Source of the DNA: SZUA-252 sp035716005 | GTDB lineage: Bacteria; Eisenbacteria; RBG-16-71-46; SZUA-252 | DNA length: 11,816 bases | Direction: 5' to 3' | Assembly (NCBI GenBank): GCA_035716005.1 | Contig: DASTKG010000149.1 | Span: 1 to 11,816, forward strand | In this document: one piece after another, positions 1 to 5,290 of the stretch | Layout: every line of letters begins with the position of its first letter | Numbering within the stretch: the first letter of the stretch is position 1 | The notes under the pieces: model-generated | The model's database searches: none | Told to the model about the DNA's origin: nothing | Seen by the model: the letters and a program-made list of their open reading frames with translations, nothing else | Program-made: the position numbers and the translations under genes

Positions 1-270
1 CGCGTAGCCCTGCTCGGCCAGGAACTTCGCCGCGATTCGAAGCCCGTTCCCACTTCGTTCGGCGAGGCTCCCGTCGGGATTCCAGATCGCCACCCCGTAG
101 CGGCCGCGCGCGTCGACTTCCAGGATCCCGTCGGAGCCGAGTCCCAGATTCCGGTGGCAGAGGAGCCGCACGCGCTCGGGGGTCAACTCGATCCCGAACG
201 TCGCCGTGTCGACCACGACGTAGTCGTTCCCGAGACCGTGCGACTTCACGAATTCGCCCGCGCCGATCAC
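1..270 (-). CDS. DapF-like epimerase, N-terminal 90 residues (cut by window edge)
   Basis: DapF interconverts LL- and meso-diaminopimelate in the cytoplasm for lysine and peptidoglycan synthesis. Translation from the GTG at 270 gives FVKSHGLGNDYVVVD (7-21), then HRNLGLGSDGIL (39-50) and NPDGSLAERSGNGLR (64-78). This is the typical first half of a diaminopimelate epimerase, with the substrate-binding Asn at 15 and 64. The protein leaves the left edge after residue 90; the family is normally about 270-280 residues. The start is the GTG inside a GTGA overlap with the CMD gene upstream, and it puts FVK..HGLGND at the expected distance. Oddity: the first catalytic base, Cys in DapF (QCGNG or MCGNG), is Ser73 here (RSGNG; codon AGT at 54-52). 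It could therefore be a DapF variant or a paralogue with other chemistry. The second catalytic Cys lies outside the window. Family assignment is firm; the exact reaction is not. Confidence 0.85.
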   Translation of the reverse strand, partial: MIGAGEFVKSHGLGNDYVVVDTATFGIELTPERVRLLCHRNLGLGSDGILEVDARGRYGVAIWNPDGSLAERSGNGLRIAAKFLAEQGYA

Positions 271-869
271 GAGGTCTCCAATCCGGTGGTCCGAAGCGCC
301 TCGCGAATGGCGCTCTCGCCGGCCCACTCTCGCGCCGCCTCGATGGCCGCCCGCGCGCCGTCGCGCGTTCCGCCGACGTTCACCGTCCCGATCGCGTGCG
401 AGCGCAGCTGCCGCCACATGCCCCCCACGGTGAGGATCGCGAGGACGCCGTACTCCCGCTCCTCCGGCGAGAGCGCGGGGCGGGAGAGGGTCTTTCCGTA
501 ACCCTCGAGAATCATCCACGCGGCTAGATCGGGGGAGAAGCCGCGCATCGTGTCGACGAGCTTCTCGTAGTGCTTCCCGTAGATCTCGCGGCAGAGCGAT
601 TCGCCGCGCGCCGTCCATTCGGCGGGCGACGGCGGCTCGGGCGCGGCGGGGATGCCGCCGTGATGCTCGAGCAGCGGCTTCGCGGCGAAGAAGGCCTCGA
701 TCGTGCGCGGGAAGCCGACGAAGAGATACGACTGGAGGATGGTCTCGTAGACCGCCGTGCCCGAGAGCCCCGCGCCGAGCGCCGCCTCGGCCTCGCGCGC
801 CACGTCGACGGGGGCGTTCGCGGCGATGGCGGCGGAGAGGCGCGCGATGGCGCGGTTCCGCGCGCTCAC
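267..869 (-). CDS. Carboxymuconolactone decarboxylase (CMD)-family protein, 200 aa
   Basis: CMD-family proteins are small all-helical proteins that include gamma-carboxymuconolactone decarboxylases and AhpD-like peroxidase partners. This one has a first repeat around ETILQSYLFVGFPRTIEAF (42-60). The diagnostic second repeat is around 136-168, with EEREYGVLAILTVGGMWRQLRSH followed by NVGGT. The AhpD CxxC redox motif is absent; I see only one Cys (C93), so a thiol peroxidase-reductase role is unlikely. The start is the GTG at 869, which overlaps the stop of the esterase gene by 4 nt (GTGA). The next start-like codon upstream would run through the esterase in another frame. The stop overlaps the DapF-like GTG in the same way, so the three genes are probably translationally coupled. 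Substrate unknown; an aromatic-degradation role is not supported by neighbours. Confidence 0.85.
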   Translation of the reverse strand: MSARNRAIARLSAAIAANAPVDVAREAEAALGAGLSGTAVYETILQSYLFVGFPRTIEAFFAAKPLLEHHGGIPAAPEPPSPAEWTARGESLCREIYGKHYEKLVDTMRGFSPDLAAWMILEGYGKTLSRPALSPEEREYGVLAILTVGGMWRQLRSHAIGTVNVGGTRDGARAAIEAAREWAGESAIREALRTTGLETS

Positions 870-1873
870 GGCGCGAGCGCCGCCGTCATCTTGGGAAGGC
901 TCACGTCGTAGCGATAGGAGACGCCCATGTGCCCGTCGTCGAACTCCTGGTACTCGTGGGCAATTCCGAGCGACTTCAGCTTCGCGCTCATCTGCCGCGC
1001 GCCGAGGTCGAGGTAGAACTCGTCCTCCGTGCCGCAGTCGAGGAAGAGGAGCCGGAGCGAGCGAAGGTTCGCCGCGTAACGCTCCACGAGGTTCAGCGGA
1101 TCGAAGGCCGTCCAGCGGGCCCAGACTTCCGGTCGCGCGGCCCCCGTCTCGAGATCGAACGGAAGATCGCAGTACGTGGGCGGCGCCTTGGGGTTCGGCG
1201 AGTAGCAGGCCGCCATCGCCAGCGTGTCGAGCGGCGCGTGGTCCTCGTTTCGCAGCTTGAGCGCGGCCTGGAATTTCCGGTACCACGCCTCGACGCCCCC
1301 CGCCTTTCGAATCCGGCGGAGCGCGGGGCCGAAGTCGCGCGTGTAGCAGAACTCGAAGAACATGTCGCCGCTGTGGCACGCCACGGCGCCGAAGACGTCC
1401 GCGTGCTTCATGCCGAGCGAGATGGCGCCGAATCCGCCGCTCGATTTCCCCGCGACGCCGCGATGGCGCGGGCCGGGAAGCGTGCGGAACCGCTCGTCCA
1501 CCAGGGGAACGAGTTCCTGCACCAGGTAGTCCTCGTAACGGCCGAGCCCTTCCGAGTTCACGTACTGGCTCCCGCCGAGATGGGTGAAGCAATCGGGCAT
1601 GGCGAGGATGGCCGGCGAACAGCGCCCCGACGCGATCAGCGCGTCCATCCGGTCGTTCAGGGCGGGCGCCCACGCTCCGTCATTCAGCAATTGGCGGCCG
1701 CGACCGGTGAATCCGGTCAGGACCCAGATCACGGGATAGCGCTCGCCGCTCGTCTCGTAGCCGGGCGGGAGATAGACGTAGAGGTCGCGGACGTGGGGGT
1801 CGCCGGGAAGGTTTCCCTTCAAGACCCGGCTCTCGAACGAGACAACTTGAACGGCGCCGCGTCGATCGATCAT
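866..1873 (-). CDS. Put. esterase, alpha/beta hydrolase of the esterase D / antigen 85 type, 335 aa
   Basis: A serine hydrolase of the esterase D / Pfam 'Esterase' type, which cleaves acyl esters of small molecules. The N-terminal strand region DLYVYLPPGYE (30-40) followed by RYPVIWVLTGFTG (45-57) is typical of this family. The nucleophile elbow is GKSSGG (142-147) with Ser144. The likely acid is Asp284 in GTEDEFY, and the likely base is His315 in FDDGHMG, giving a complete catalytic triad in the right order. There is no signal peptide, so it should be cytoplasmic, unlike secreted mycolyltransferases. It is the first gene of the leftward operon esterase - CMD - DapF-like. The ATG at 1873 has no Shine-Dalgarno upstream; instead a TTGACA-17-TAGGTT promoter ends 6 nt before it, suggesting a leaderless mRNA. 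Substrate unknown. Family call is confident, function general. Confidence 0.88.
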   Translation of the reverse strand: MIDRRGAVQVVSFESRVLKGNLPGDPHVRDLYVYLPPGYETSGERYPVIWVLTGFTGRGRQLLNDGAWAPALNDRMDALIASGRCSPAILAMPDCFTHLGGSQYVNSEGLGRYEDYLVQELVPLVDERFRTLPGPRHRGVAGKSSGGFGAISLGMKHADVFGAVACHSGDMFFEFCYTRDFGPALRRIRKAGGVEAWYRKFQAALKLRNEDHAPLDTLAMAACYSPNPKAPPTYCDLPFDLETGAARPEVWARWTAFDPLNLVERYAANLRSLRLLFLDCGTEDEFYLDLGARQMSAKLKSLGIAHEYQEFDDGHMGVSYRYDVSLPKMTAALAP

Positions 1874-1876
1874 CCT
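1847..1876 (+). promoter_or_regulatory. Weak candidate promoter of the glycosyltransferase, short or no leader
   Basis: TTGAAC (1847-1852), an 18-nt spacer and CATCCT (1871-1876) lie 8 nt before the ATG at 1885. Each box matches only partly (4 of 6 and 3 of 6). The CAT of the -10 candidate is the complement of the esterase start codon. No Shine-Dalgarno precedes the ATG, so a leaderless or very short 5' end is again suggested. Proposed mainly because nothing else is available in the 11-bp gap. Confidence 0.3.
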
Positions 1877-1879
1877 GGG

Positions 1880-1908
1880 AACCTATGGGTCCGGAACAAG
1901 CGTGTCAA
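1880..1908 (-). promoter_or_regulatory. Probable leaderless sigma70-type promoter of the esterase operon
   Basis: On the minus strand there is a perfect -35 box TTGACA (1908-1903), a 17-nt spacer, and a -10 box TAGGTT (1885-1880) that matches the three most conserved positions of TATAAT. Six nucleotides then separate it from the ATG at 1873. The expected transcription start is therefore the A of the start codon, which agrees with the absence of a Shine-Dalgarno sequence. The element sits inside the first codons of the divergent glycosyltransferase, and the first base of the -10 box is the complement of that gene's first ATG base. Confidence 0.6.
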
Positions 1909-3069
1909 TCGGCGGGGTGGCTCGGCGTCGCCTTCGTCGGACTCTCCGCGCTCGTCTGGCTCGGCCTTGCCATTCCGATGATCGTCGGGCAGCGCGGCAT
2001 GCGGGGGCTCGGCTCCGCGCCGGCGCGTCCCGACGCCGAGCTTCCGCGCGTTTCGATCGTCTGCGCGGCGCGCGACGAGGGCGCGCGGGTGGAGCAGGCG
2101 GCCCGCTCCCTCCTCACTCAGGACTATCCAGGGCTCGAGATCGTCTACGTCGACGATCGCTCCACCGACGAGACCGGGGCGATTCTCGATCGTCTCGCGG
2201 CCGAGGACCCGAGGCTTCAGGTCCTCCACGTCGTCGAGCTCCCCGACGGCTGGCTCGGCAAGTGCCACGCCATGGCCCGAGGCGCCGCCATCGCGAAGGG
2301 TGAGTGGATCCTCTTCACCGACGGCGACGTCCATCTCCGCCCCGACGCCCTTCGCCACGCCGTTTCGCTGGCGCGCGATCTCGGGGCCGATCATCTCGCC
2401 GTGGGCGCGGATCTGGAATTCCATACGCTCGGCGAGAAGGTCTTCATCGCCTACTTCAGCGCCCTCTTCTTCGCGAGCCAGAAGCCGTGGGAGGCGCCCG
2501 ACCCGAAATCGAAGGCGCACGTCGGAATCGGCGCGTTCAATCTCGTCCGTCGCGAGGCCTACGACCGTGCCGGCGGGCACGAACCGCTCCGGATGGAAGT
2601 CGTCGACGACATGGCCCTCGGCCTCATCGTGAAGAGGTCGGGTGGCCGCTCGCACCTCGCCTTCCACGACGGCTACGTGAGCGTCCGCTGGAACGAGGGC
2701 GTGCGCGGGCTCATCCGCGGCGTGGAGAAGAACGCCTTCGCCGCGATGCGCTATCGGGTGGGCGAAACGCTCGTCGCGGTCTTCTTTCAGTTCTTCGGCA
2801 CCATGGCACCGCTCTTCGGATGGTTCCTGCCTGGAGTCTGGCCGAAGCTCTTCGCGGCGGCGGGCTGGGTCGGTCTCGCCATTCTCTACCGGGCGATCGC
2901 GAGGAACATGAAGCTCGAGTGGTGGGATTTCCTGCTGGCGCCGGTCGGCGCGGCCCTCTTCTCCTACGCGATCGTCCGCTCGATGGTGCTCACGCTCCAG
3001 CGCCGCGGCGTCGTCTGGCGCGAGACGCACTACGGAATCGAGGCGTTGAGGAAGGGGCGGGTCCGCTAA
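1885..3069 (+). CDS. Membrane-anchored family-2 glycosyltransferase (HpnB/CrtQ-like), 394 aa
   Basis: A GT-A fold glycosyltransferase that should move a sugar from a nucleotide donor to a lipid or other membrane acceptor on the cytoplasmic face. Residues 11-33 form an N-terminal membrane helix. The catalytic domain starts at VSIVCAARDEG (56-66), followed by the nucleotide-binding VDDRSTDE (89-96) and GWLGKCHAM (122-130). The metal-binding DxD is FTDGDV (144-149). VVDDMALG (239-246) probably holds the catalytic base, and the acceptor-side RWNEG (268-272) follows. Two or three membrane helices lie in about 293-370. The arrangement, with the GWxGK motif and C-terminal helices, recalls the hopanoid-associated HpnB and carotenoid CrtQ glycosyltransferases, but no hopanoid or carotenoid gene is nearby, so the acceptor is open. 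The gene is monocistronic: divergent from the esterase by 11 bp and followed at once by a strong hairpin terminator. Confidence 0.88.
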   Translation: MGPEQACQSAGWLGVAFVGLSALVWLGLAIPMIVGQRGMRGLGSAPARPDAELPRVSIVCAARDEGARVEQAARSLLTQDYPGLEIVYVDDRSTDETGAILDRLAAEDPRLQVLHVVELPDGWLGKCHAMARGAAIAKGEWILFTDGDVHLRPDALRHAVSLARDLGADHLAVGADLEFHTLGEKVFIAYFSALFFASQKPWEAPDPKSKAHVGIGAFNLVRREAYDRAGGHEPLRMEVVDDMALGLIVKRSGGRSHLAFHDGYVSVRWNEGVRGLIRGVEKNAFAAMRYRVGETLVAVFFQFFGTMAPLFGWFLPGVWPKLFAAAGWVGLAILYRAIARNMKLEWWDFLLAPVGAALFSYAIVRSMVLTLQRRGVVWRETHYGIEALRKGRVR

Positions 3070-3106
3070 AAAAGGCGCCCCCTCGGGCCGAGCCCGAGGG
3101 GGCTTC
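3068..3106. terminator. Strong intrinsic terminator, probably used from both strands
   Basis: A perfect 12-bp GC-rich stem (3077-3088 with 3092-3103) and a 3-nt loop begin 8 nt after the glycosyltransferase stop codon. The left side carries A6 (3068-3073), so a minus-strand transcript from the 21-codon gene at 3227-3292 would see the hairpin followed after 3 nt by U6. On the plus strand the tail is only TTCGTC, so the U-tract is poorer there. The position fits convergent use by the glycosyltransferase and the tiny ORF. Confidence 0.8.
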
Positions 3107-3168
3107 GTCACGCGCCACGTGGGGGGTCAGGGCATTTCGGCGCGCGACGTCTCTACCGATGAAACAGT

Positions 3169-3216
3169 GCGGATGTCTAGACCAGGTGTCCGCGTAAGGC
3201 CGGTGGGCTTACGCGG
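3169..3216 (+). other. Two overlapping, mutually exclusive hairpins of unknown role
   Basis: Stem A pairs 3169-3177 with 3185-3193; it has 9 bp, including three consecutive G-U pairs that only work in a plus-strand RNA. Stem B pairs 3190-3198 with 3208-3216 (perfect 9 bp, CCGCGTAAG with its complement). The two share 3190-3193, so they cannot form together. Neither is followed by a T-run. No gene starts just downstream on the plus strand; on the minus strand stem B lies just after the stop of the tiny ORF. The rest of 3107-3226 holds nothing I recognise. Confidence 0.35.
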
Positions 3217-3226
3217 GGCTTCGCAC

Positions 3227-3292
3227 TTAGCCCAACACGAGGTAGATCGCGAGGGGCAGGGCCGCGGCGACCAGCGCCATTTTGCGAAGCAT
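3227..3292 (-). CDS. Tiny single-span membrane peptide, 21 aa
   Basis: A 21-codon ORF, too short for usual gene callers. It begins MLRKMALVAA and ends LAIYLVLG, followed by TAA. The two basic residues at 3-4 are followed by an uninterrupted hydrophobic stretch (5-21), so a single inner-membrane helix with its N terminus in the cytoplasm is expected. The support for translation is good: GGGAGG (3306-3301) lies 8 nt before the ATG at 3292. An AT-rich stretch with promoter-like boxes lies about 90-115 nt upstream, and hairpins plus the U6 terminator at 3068-3103 lie downstream. There are no other genes between 3107 and 3531, so the ORF would explain this otherwise empty gap. I do not recognise a family. 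It might be a small regulatory membrane protein or a subunit of a membrane complex; no function can be assigned. Confidence 0.6.
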   Translation of the reverse strand: MLRKMALVAAALPLAIYLVLG

Positions 3293-3360
3293 AGAAGTCT
3301 CCTCCCGGTTCGGCACGTCCCCTGTCCGATTCTCAAAGCATCACGTATGCCTCCGATGTG

Positions 3361-3406
3361 GATAAGTCCGTCCGAACTCTTATCGCATTGTAGGATAGTC
3401 AGTTAA
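3361..3406 (-). promoter_or_regulatory. Candidate promoter/operator region of the tiny membrane peptide gene
   Basis: This is an AT-rich island in very GC-rich DNA. Minus-strand TTAACT (3406-3401), a 16-nt spacer and GATAAG (3384-3379) form a modest sigma70-like promoter, with 4 of 6 matches in each box. TACAAT (3392-3387) is a second possible -10 but lacks a -35. A perfect inverted repeat GATAAG-N12-CTTATC (3361-3366 with 3379-3384) overlaps the -10 and could be a dimeric repressor site. This would give a leader of roughly 80 nt before the ATG at 3292. Confidence 0.35.
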
Positions 3407-3503
3407 CGGATCGGGTCTTTTGCGGAAGCGGGCGCGGCGCGGGGCTGGAAGCGTCCGAGCAAGGGACAGGGCGTACCGAGACGTACGTGCCGGGCGGTAC
3501 ACC

Positions 3504-3530
3504 CTCCGGCTCCCCCGGGGGAGGGCGGAG
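3504..3530 (-). terminator. GC-rich hairpin after the 3532-5114 operon, no U-tract
   Basis: A 14-bp perfect palindrome (3510-3523, centre CCCGGG) is flanked by CTCC/GGAG arms (3527-3530 with 3504-3507) across a small internal loop. It begins 1-2 nt after the stop codon of the helical protein gene. No T-run follows, so it is a weak or factor-assisted terminator, or an RNA 3'-end stabiliser. Between it and 3406 I see only a short GTACCG/CGGTAC inverted repeat (3473-3478 with 3495-3500) of unknown role. Confidence 0.4.
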
Positions 3531-3531
3531 C

Positions 3532-3903
3532 CTACTGGGGGAGGGCGCTGACGAGGGCCCCGTGGGCCACGACCAGCTCGGGGTGCTGCTGGAGGAGGGC
3601 CGCGTAGCGGCGCTGGAAGTCGCTCCCAGCCTCGTCGGGGCGGATGAGATCGCGGAGTTCGGCGACCGACGCGGCCATCGCCTCCTCGGCCTCCGGCGAT
3701 TCCGAGACCTCGTCGATCTGCGCGAGGATCGCGGTCAGCGGTCGAAGCCACGCGAACGTGACGTCGTGGATCAGATTGTGGAGGAGCGCCGCGGGGCTCT
3801 GCCGGCCATGAGCCCGCTCGAAGTCGCGGCGCTCGAATTCGACGAGCGTGCGATGGAGCGCCAGCACCTGCCGGCGGACCTCCGCGAATTCGCGGGCGGT
3901 CAT
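3532..3903 (-). CDS. Small helical protein of unknown function, 123 aa
   Basis: A compact, soluble protein predicted to be almost entirely helical, with no signal peptide, membrane helix or cysteine. The first half is charged (EVRRQVLALHRTLVEFERRDFER, split over residues 8-30). The best-marked segment is residues 38-64, PAALLHNLIHDVTFAWLRPL then TAILAQI. That pattern, an LLxLLxxDxxFAWLxPL-type helix followed by a D/E-rich loop, reminds me of an uncharacterised family seen in several bacterial phyla, but I cannot name a Pfam entry. The ATG at 3903 overlaps the stop of the M20-like gene as ATGA, so the two products are probably made in fixed ratio and may interact. His41/His45 and several acidic residues could bind metal in a DinB-like bundle, but this is speculation. 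No function assigned. Confidence 0.8.
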   Translation of the reverse strand: MTAREFAEVRRQVLALHRTLVEFERRDFERAHGRQSPAALLHNLIHDVTFAWLRPLTAILAQIDEVSESPEAEEAMAASVAELRDLIRPDEAGSDFQRRYAALLQQHPELVVAHGALVSALPQ

Positions 3904-5114
3904 GACGCGGGAGCCTCGGGCACGTCGCCCTCCTCGAGGGCGCCCACCGCGCGGAGCACGAGTTCGCACGCCTCGCGCGTCATCGTCTCGAAGGCCTCGG
4001 GCTTCGGGAAACGAACCGCGTTCCCGCTCGGGAGCGGGATCCCCCATTCGGCGAGCGGCGTTCCGAGCGCGCGCGTGAAGATCCCCGAGGGAGTCGCCCA
4101 CGGGGCCATGGGCCAGATGTCGGGCCCGGCTGAACGGGTCTTGCTGAGCTGCACGAGGGTTTGGATCGCGGCATGGTGGATTCCGATTCGGTCCCACGGG
4201 ATCGACTCGGCCATCTCCACCCGCGACCCCGGCGCCGCCGAGCGGACGCGCTCGAGGATCTCGGGCCCCTCCATCCCCTCGGCGGTGTCGAAGATGATCC
4301 ATGCGTTCGGGCGGTCGGGATGGCTCGCCCCCGGCTTGATCACCTGCGCGTGCGGCTCGAAGAGGGCGCTTCGAAGCCGCGTCTCGCCGTCGCCCGAATT
4401 CGCCGCTTGGGGATCCTCGATGACCTCCTCGAGGAAATCGATCACGTCGCGGCTCTGGGCCAGCTTTCGGATGAGGTCGAAGTCGAGCGGGCGCGGGCCG
4501 TAGGCCGCATCGGCCAGCGCGGCGACCACCTGGTCGCGGACCAGGTAGGGGCTCGCGTCGCCGCCCCACAACCCGACGATCACGCGCCCGCGTCCTCCGA
4601 GGAAGATGCGGCGACGGCGCGGCGCCGTGGGGAGGACCCGGATCCAGAATCCGGCCGGCGAGGCGATCCGTTCGCGCTGCTGCCGGAGGAAGGGATCGAG
4701 GACCAGGGAGCCGTGAGCCGCGCCGGGCGCCACGACGAGGGCGACCGCCCCGGGCTCCAGAACCCCCGCCCCGACGACGGCCGAGAGCGCCCCGGCGGTG
4801 GTCGCGAGGGCGAGCCGCTCCCCCCCTTCGACCGCGGCGGGGACGACCGGCACGGTCTCCGCGTGCCACGTGGCGAAGAGGGTGAGCCGAGGCGCGCGGC
4901 CCGCCGGCGGAAGGAGCGCGAAGATCGGAGCAGCCCCTTTGTTTTCAATGAATTCCAGGCCGAGCGCGTTGGCCGTGGCGGCTAGGGATTTTCGCGCAGC
5001 CTCCGCCGACAATTGAGGAAGCGTCTCCCGCGCGAGCGACAGAAGCTCTTGGAAACTGGCCAGATACCCGGCGGCGTCGATGGAGAGTCGATCGATTCGA
5101 AGCGTCTTGGTCAC
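3900..5114 (-). CDS. M20-peptidase-like protein with zinc ligands apparently lost, 404 aa
   Basis: The overall order resembles M20 metallopeptidases and deacylases. An N-terminal helix carries FQELLSLARE (21-30), followed by a Rossmann-like core with LTLFATWHAETVPVV (77-91). A lid or dimerisation domain starts near GRGRVIVGLWGGD (174-186) and ends near PNAWIIFDTAEGMEGPE (269-285). The core then resumes and ends with a TPSGIFTRALGTPLAEWGIP segment (341-360). Active M20 enzymes need HxD, a bridging D, a catalytic EE pair and a late His. Here HxD is HAE (84-86), the D-containing loop reads TTAGAL (105-110), the EE position reads PGAAHG (130-135), and no HxPNE-like His is seen near 362-370. It is therefore likely a pseudoenzyme or a much altered deacylase. 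I chose the GTG at 5114 because GGGAGGA lies 5 nt upstream and the longer reading frame to 5267 is Arg-rich and crosses the promoter region. It overlaps the helical protein gene. Confidence 0.6.
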   Translation of the reverse strand: MTKTLRIDRLSIDAAGYLASFQELLSLARETLPQLSAEAARKSLAATANALGLEFIENKGAAPIFALLPPAGRAPRLTLFATWHAETVPVVPAAVEGGERLALATTAGALSAVVGAGVLEPGAVALVVAPGAAHGSLVLDPFLRQQRERIASPAGFWIRVLPTAPRRRRIFLGGRGRVIVGLWGGDASPYLVRDQVVAALADAAYGPRPLDFDLIRKLAQSRDVIDFLEEVIEDPQAANSGDGETRLRSALFEPHAQVIKPGASHPDRPNAWIIFDTAEGMEGPEILERVRSAAPGSRVEMAESIPWDRIGIHHAAIQTLVQLSKTRSAGPDIWPMAPWATPSGIFTRALGTPLAEWGIPLPSGNAVRFPKPEAFETMTREACELVLRAVGALEEGDVPEAPAS

Positions 5115-5290
5115 CCAGTCCTCCCGAGAGTGGTCGCGGCCGCCGATTCTAACCGATCCATACTGTTGAAAAATCGTGATTTGAAACTTGACGACCTCCG
5201 CTCTCGGGCGGACGATACGCCGAGCGGCGCCCCGCGCTCGCCGCGGGGCGTTGGCGGAACGTTCCATGTGTGGAGGGGAGGAACCGGGAC
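5115..5290. promoter_or_regulatory. Divergent intergenic region with promoter-like boxes
   Basis: This 176-bp spacer between the M20-like gene (minus) and the zinc-ribbon gene (plus) has a clear AT-rich core at 5146-5195. On the minus strand, TAGAAT (5151-5146) would place the start of transcription near 5139 and a leader of about 25 nt holding the Shine-Dalgarno; no good -35 is visible. On the plus strand, TTGACG (5188-5193), a 17-nt spacer and GACGAT (5211-5216) form a moderate promoter, preceded by two further TTGAAA copies (5166-5171 and 5181-5186). The plus leader ends in GGGAGGA (5276-5282), 8 nt before the ATG at 5291. Confidence 0.45.

Noticed and set aside
929..1981. Plus-strand frame of 350 codons through the esterase
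   Set aside because: It runs antisense to an intact catalytic-triad esterase and into the glycosyltransferase start; low-complexity charged product.
3151..3200. Possible hammerhead ribozyme or riboswitch (GATGAAAC next to short stems)
   Set aside because: The CUGANGA and separate GAAA core elements are not both present in the needed order, and no third stem can be drawn.
3119..3406. Plus-strand 95-codon frame in the intergenic region
   Set aside because: Begins with an unsupported start, reads through two hairpins and the antisense of the tiny ORF, and the product shows no fold-like pattern.
3487..4503. Plus-strand frame of 338 codons opposite the helical and M20-like genes
   Set aside because: No Shine-Dalgarno, no recognisable domain, and the minus-strand genes show better starts and an ATGA coupling.
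5115..5267. N-terminal extension of the M20-like protein to an ATG at 5267
   Set aside because: The extra 51 residues are Arg-rich and low in complexity, cross the AT-rich promoter core and ignore the strong GGGAGGA before the GTG at 5114.
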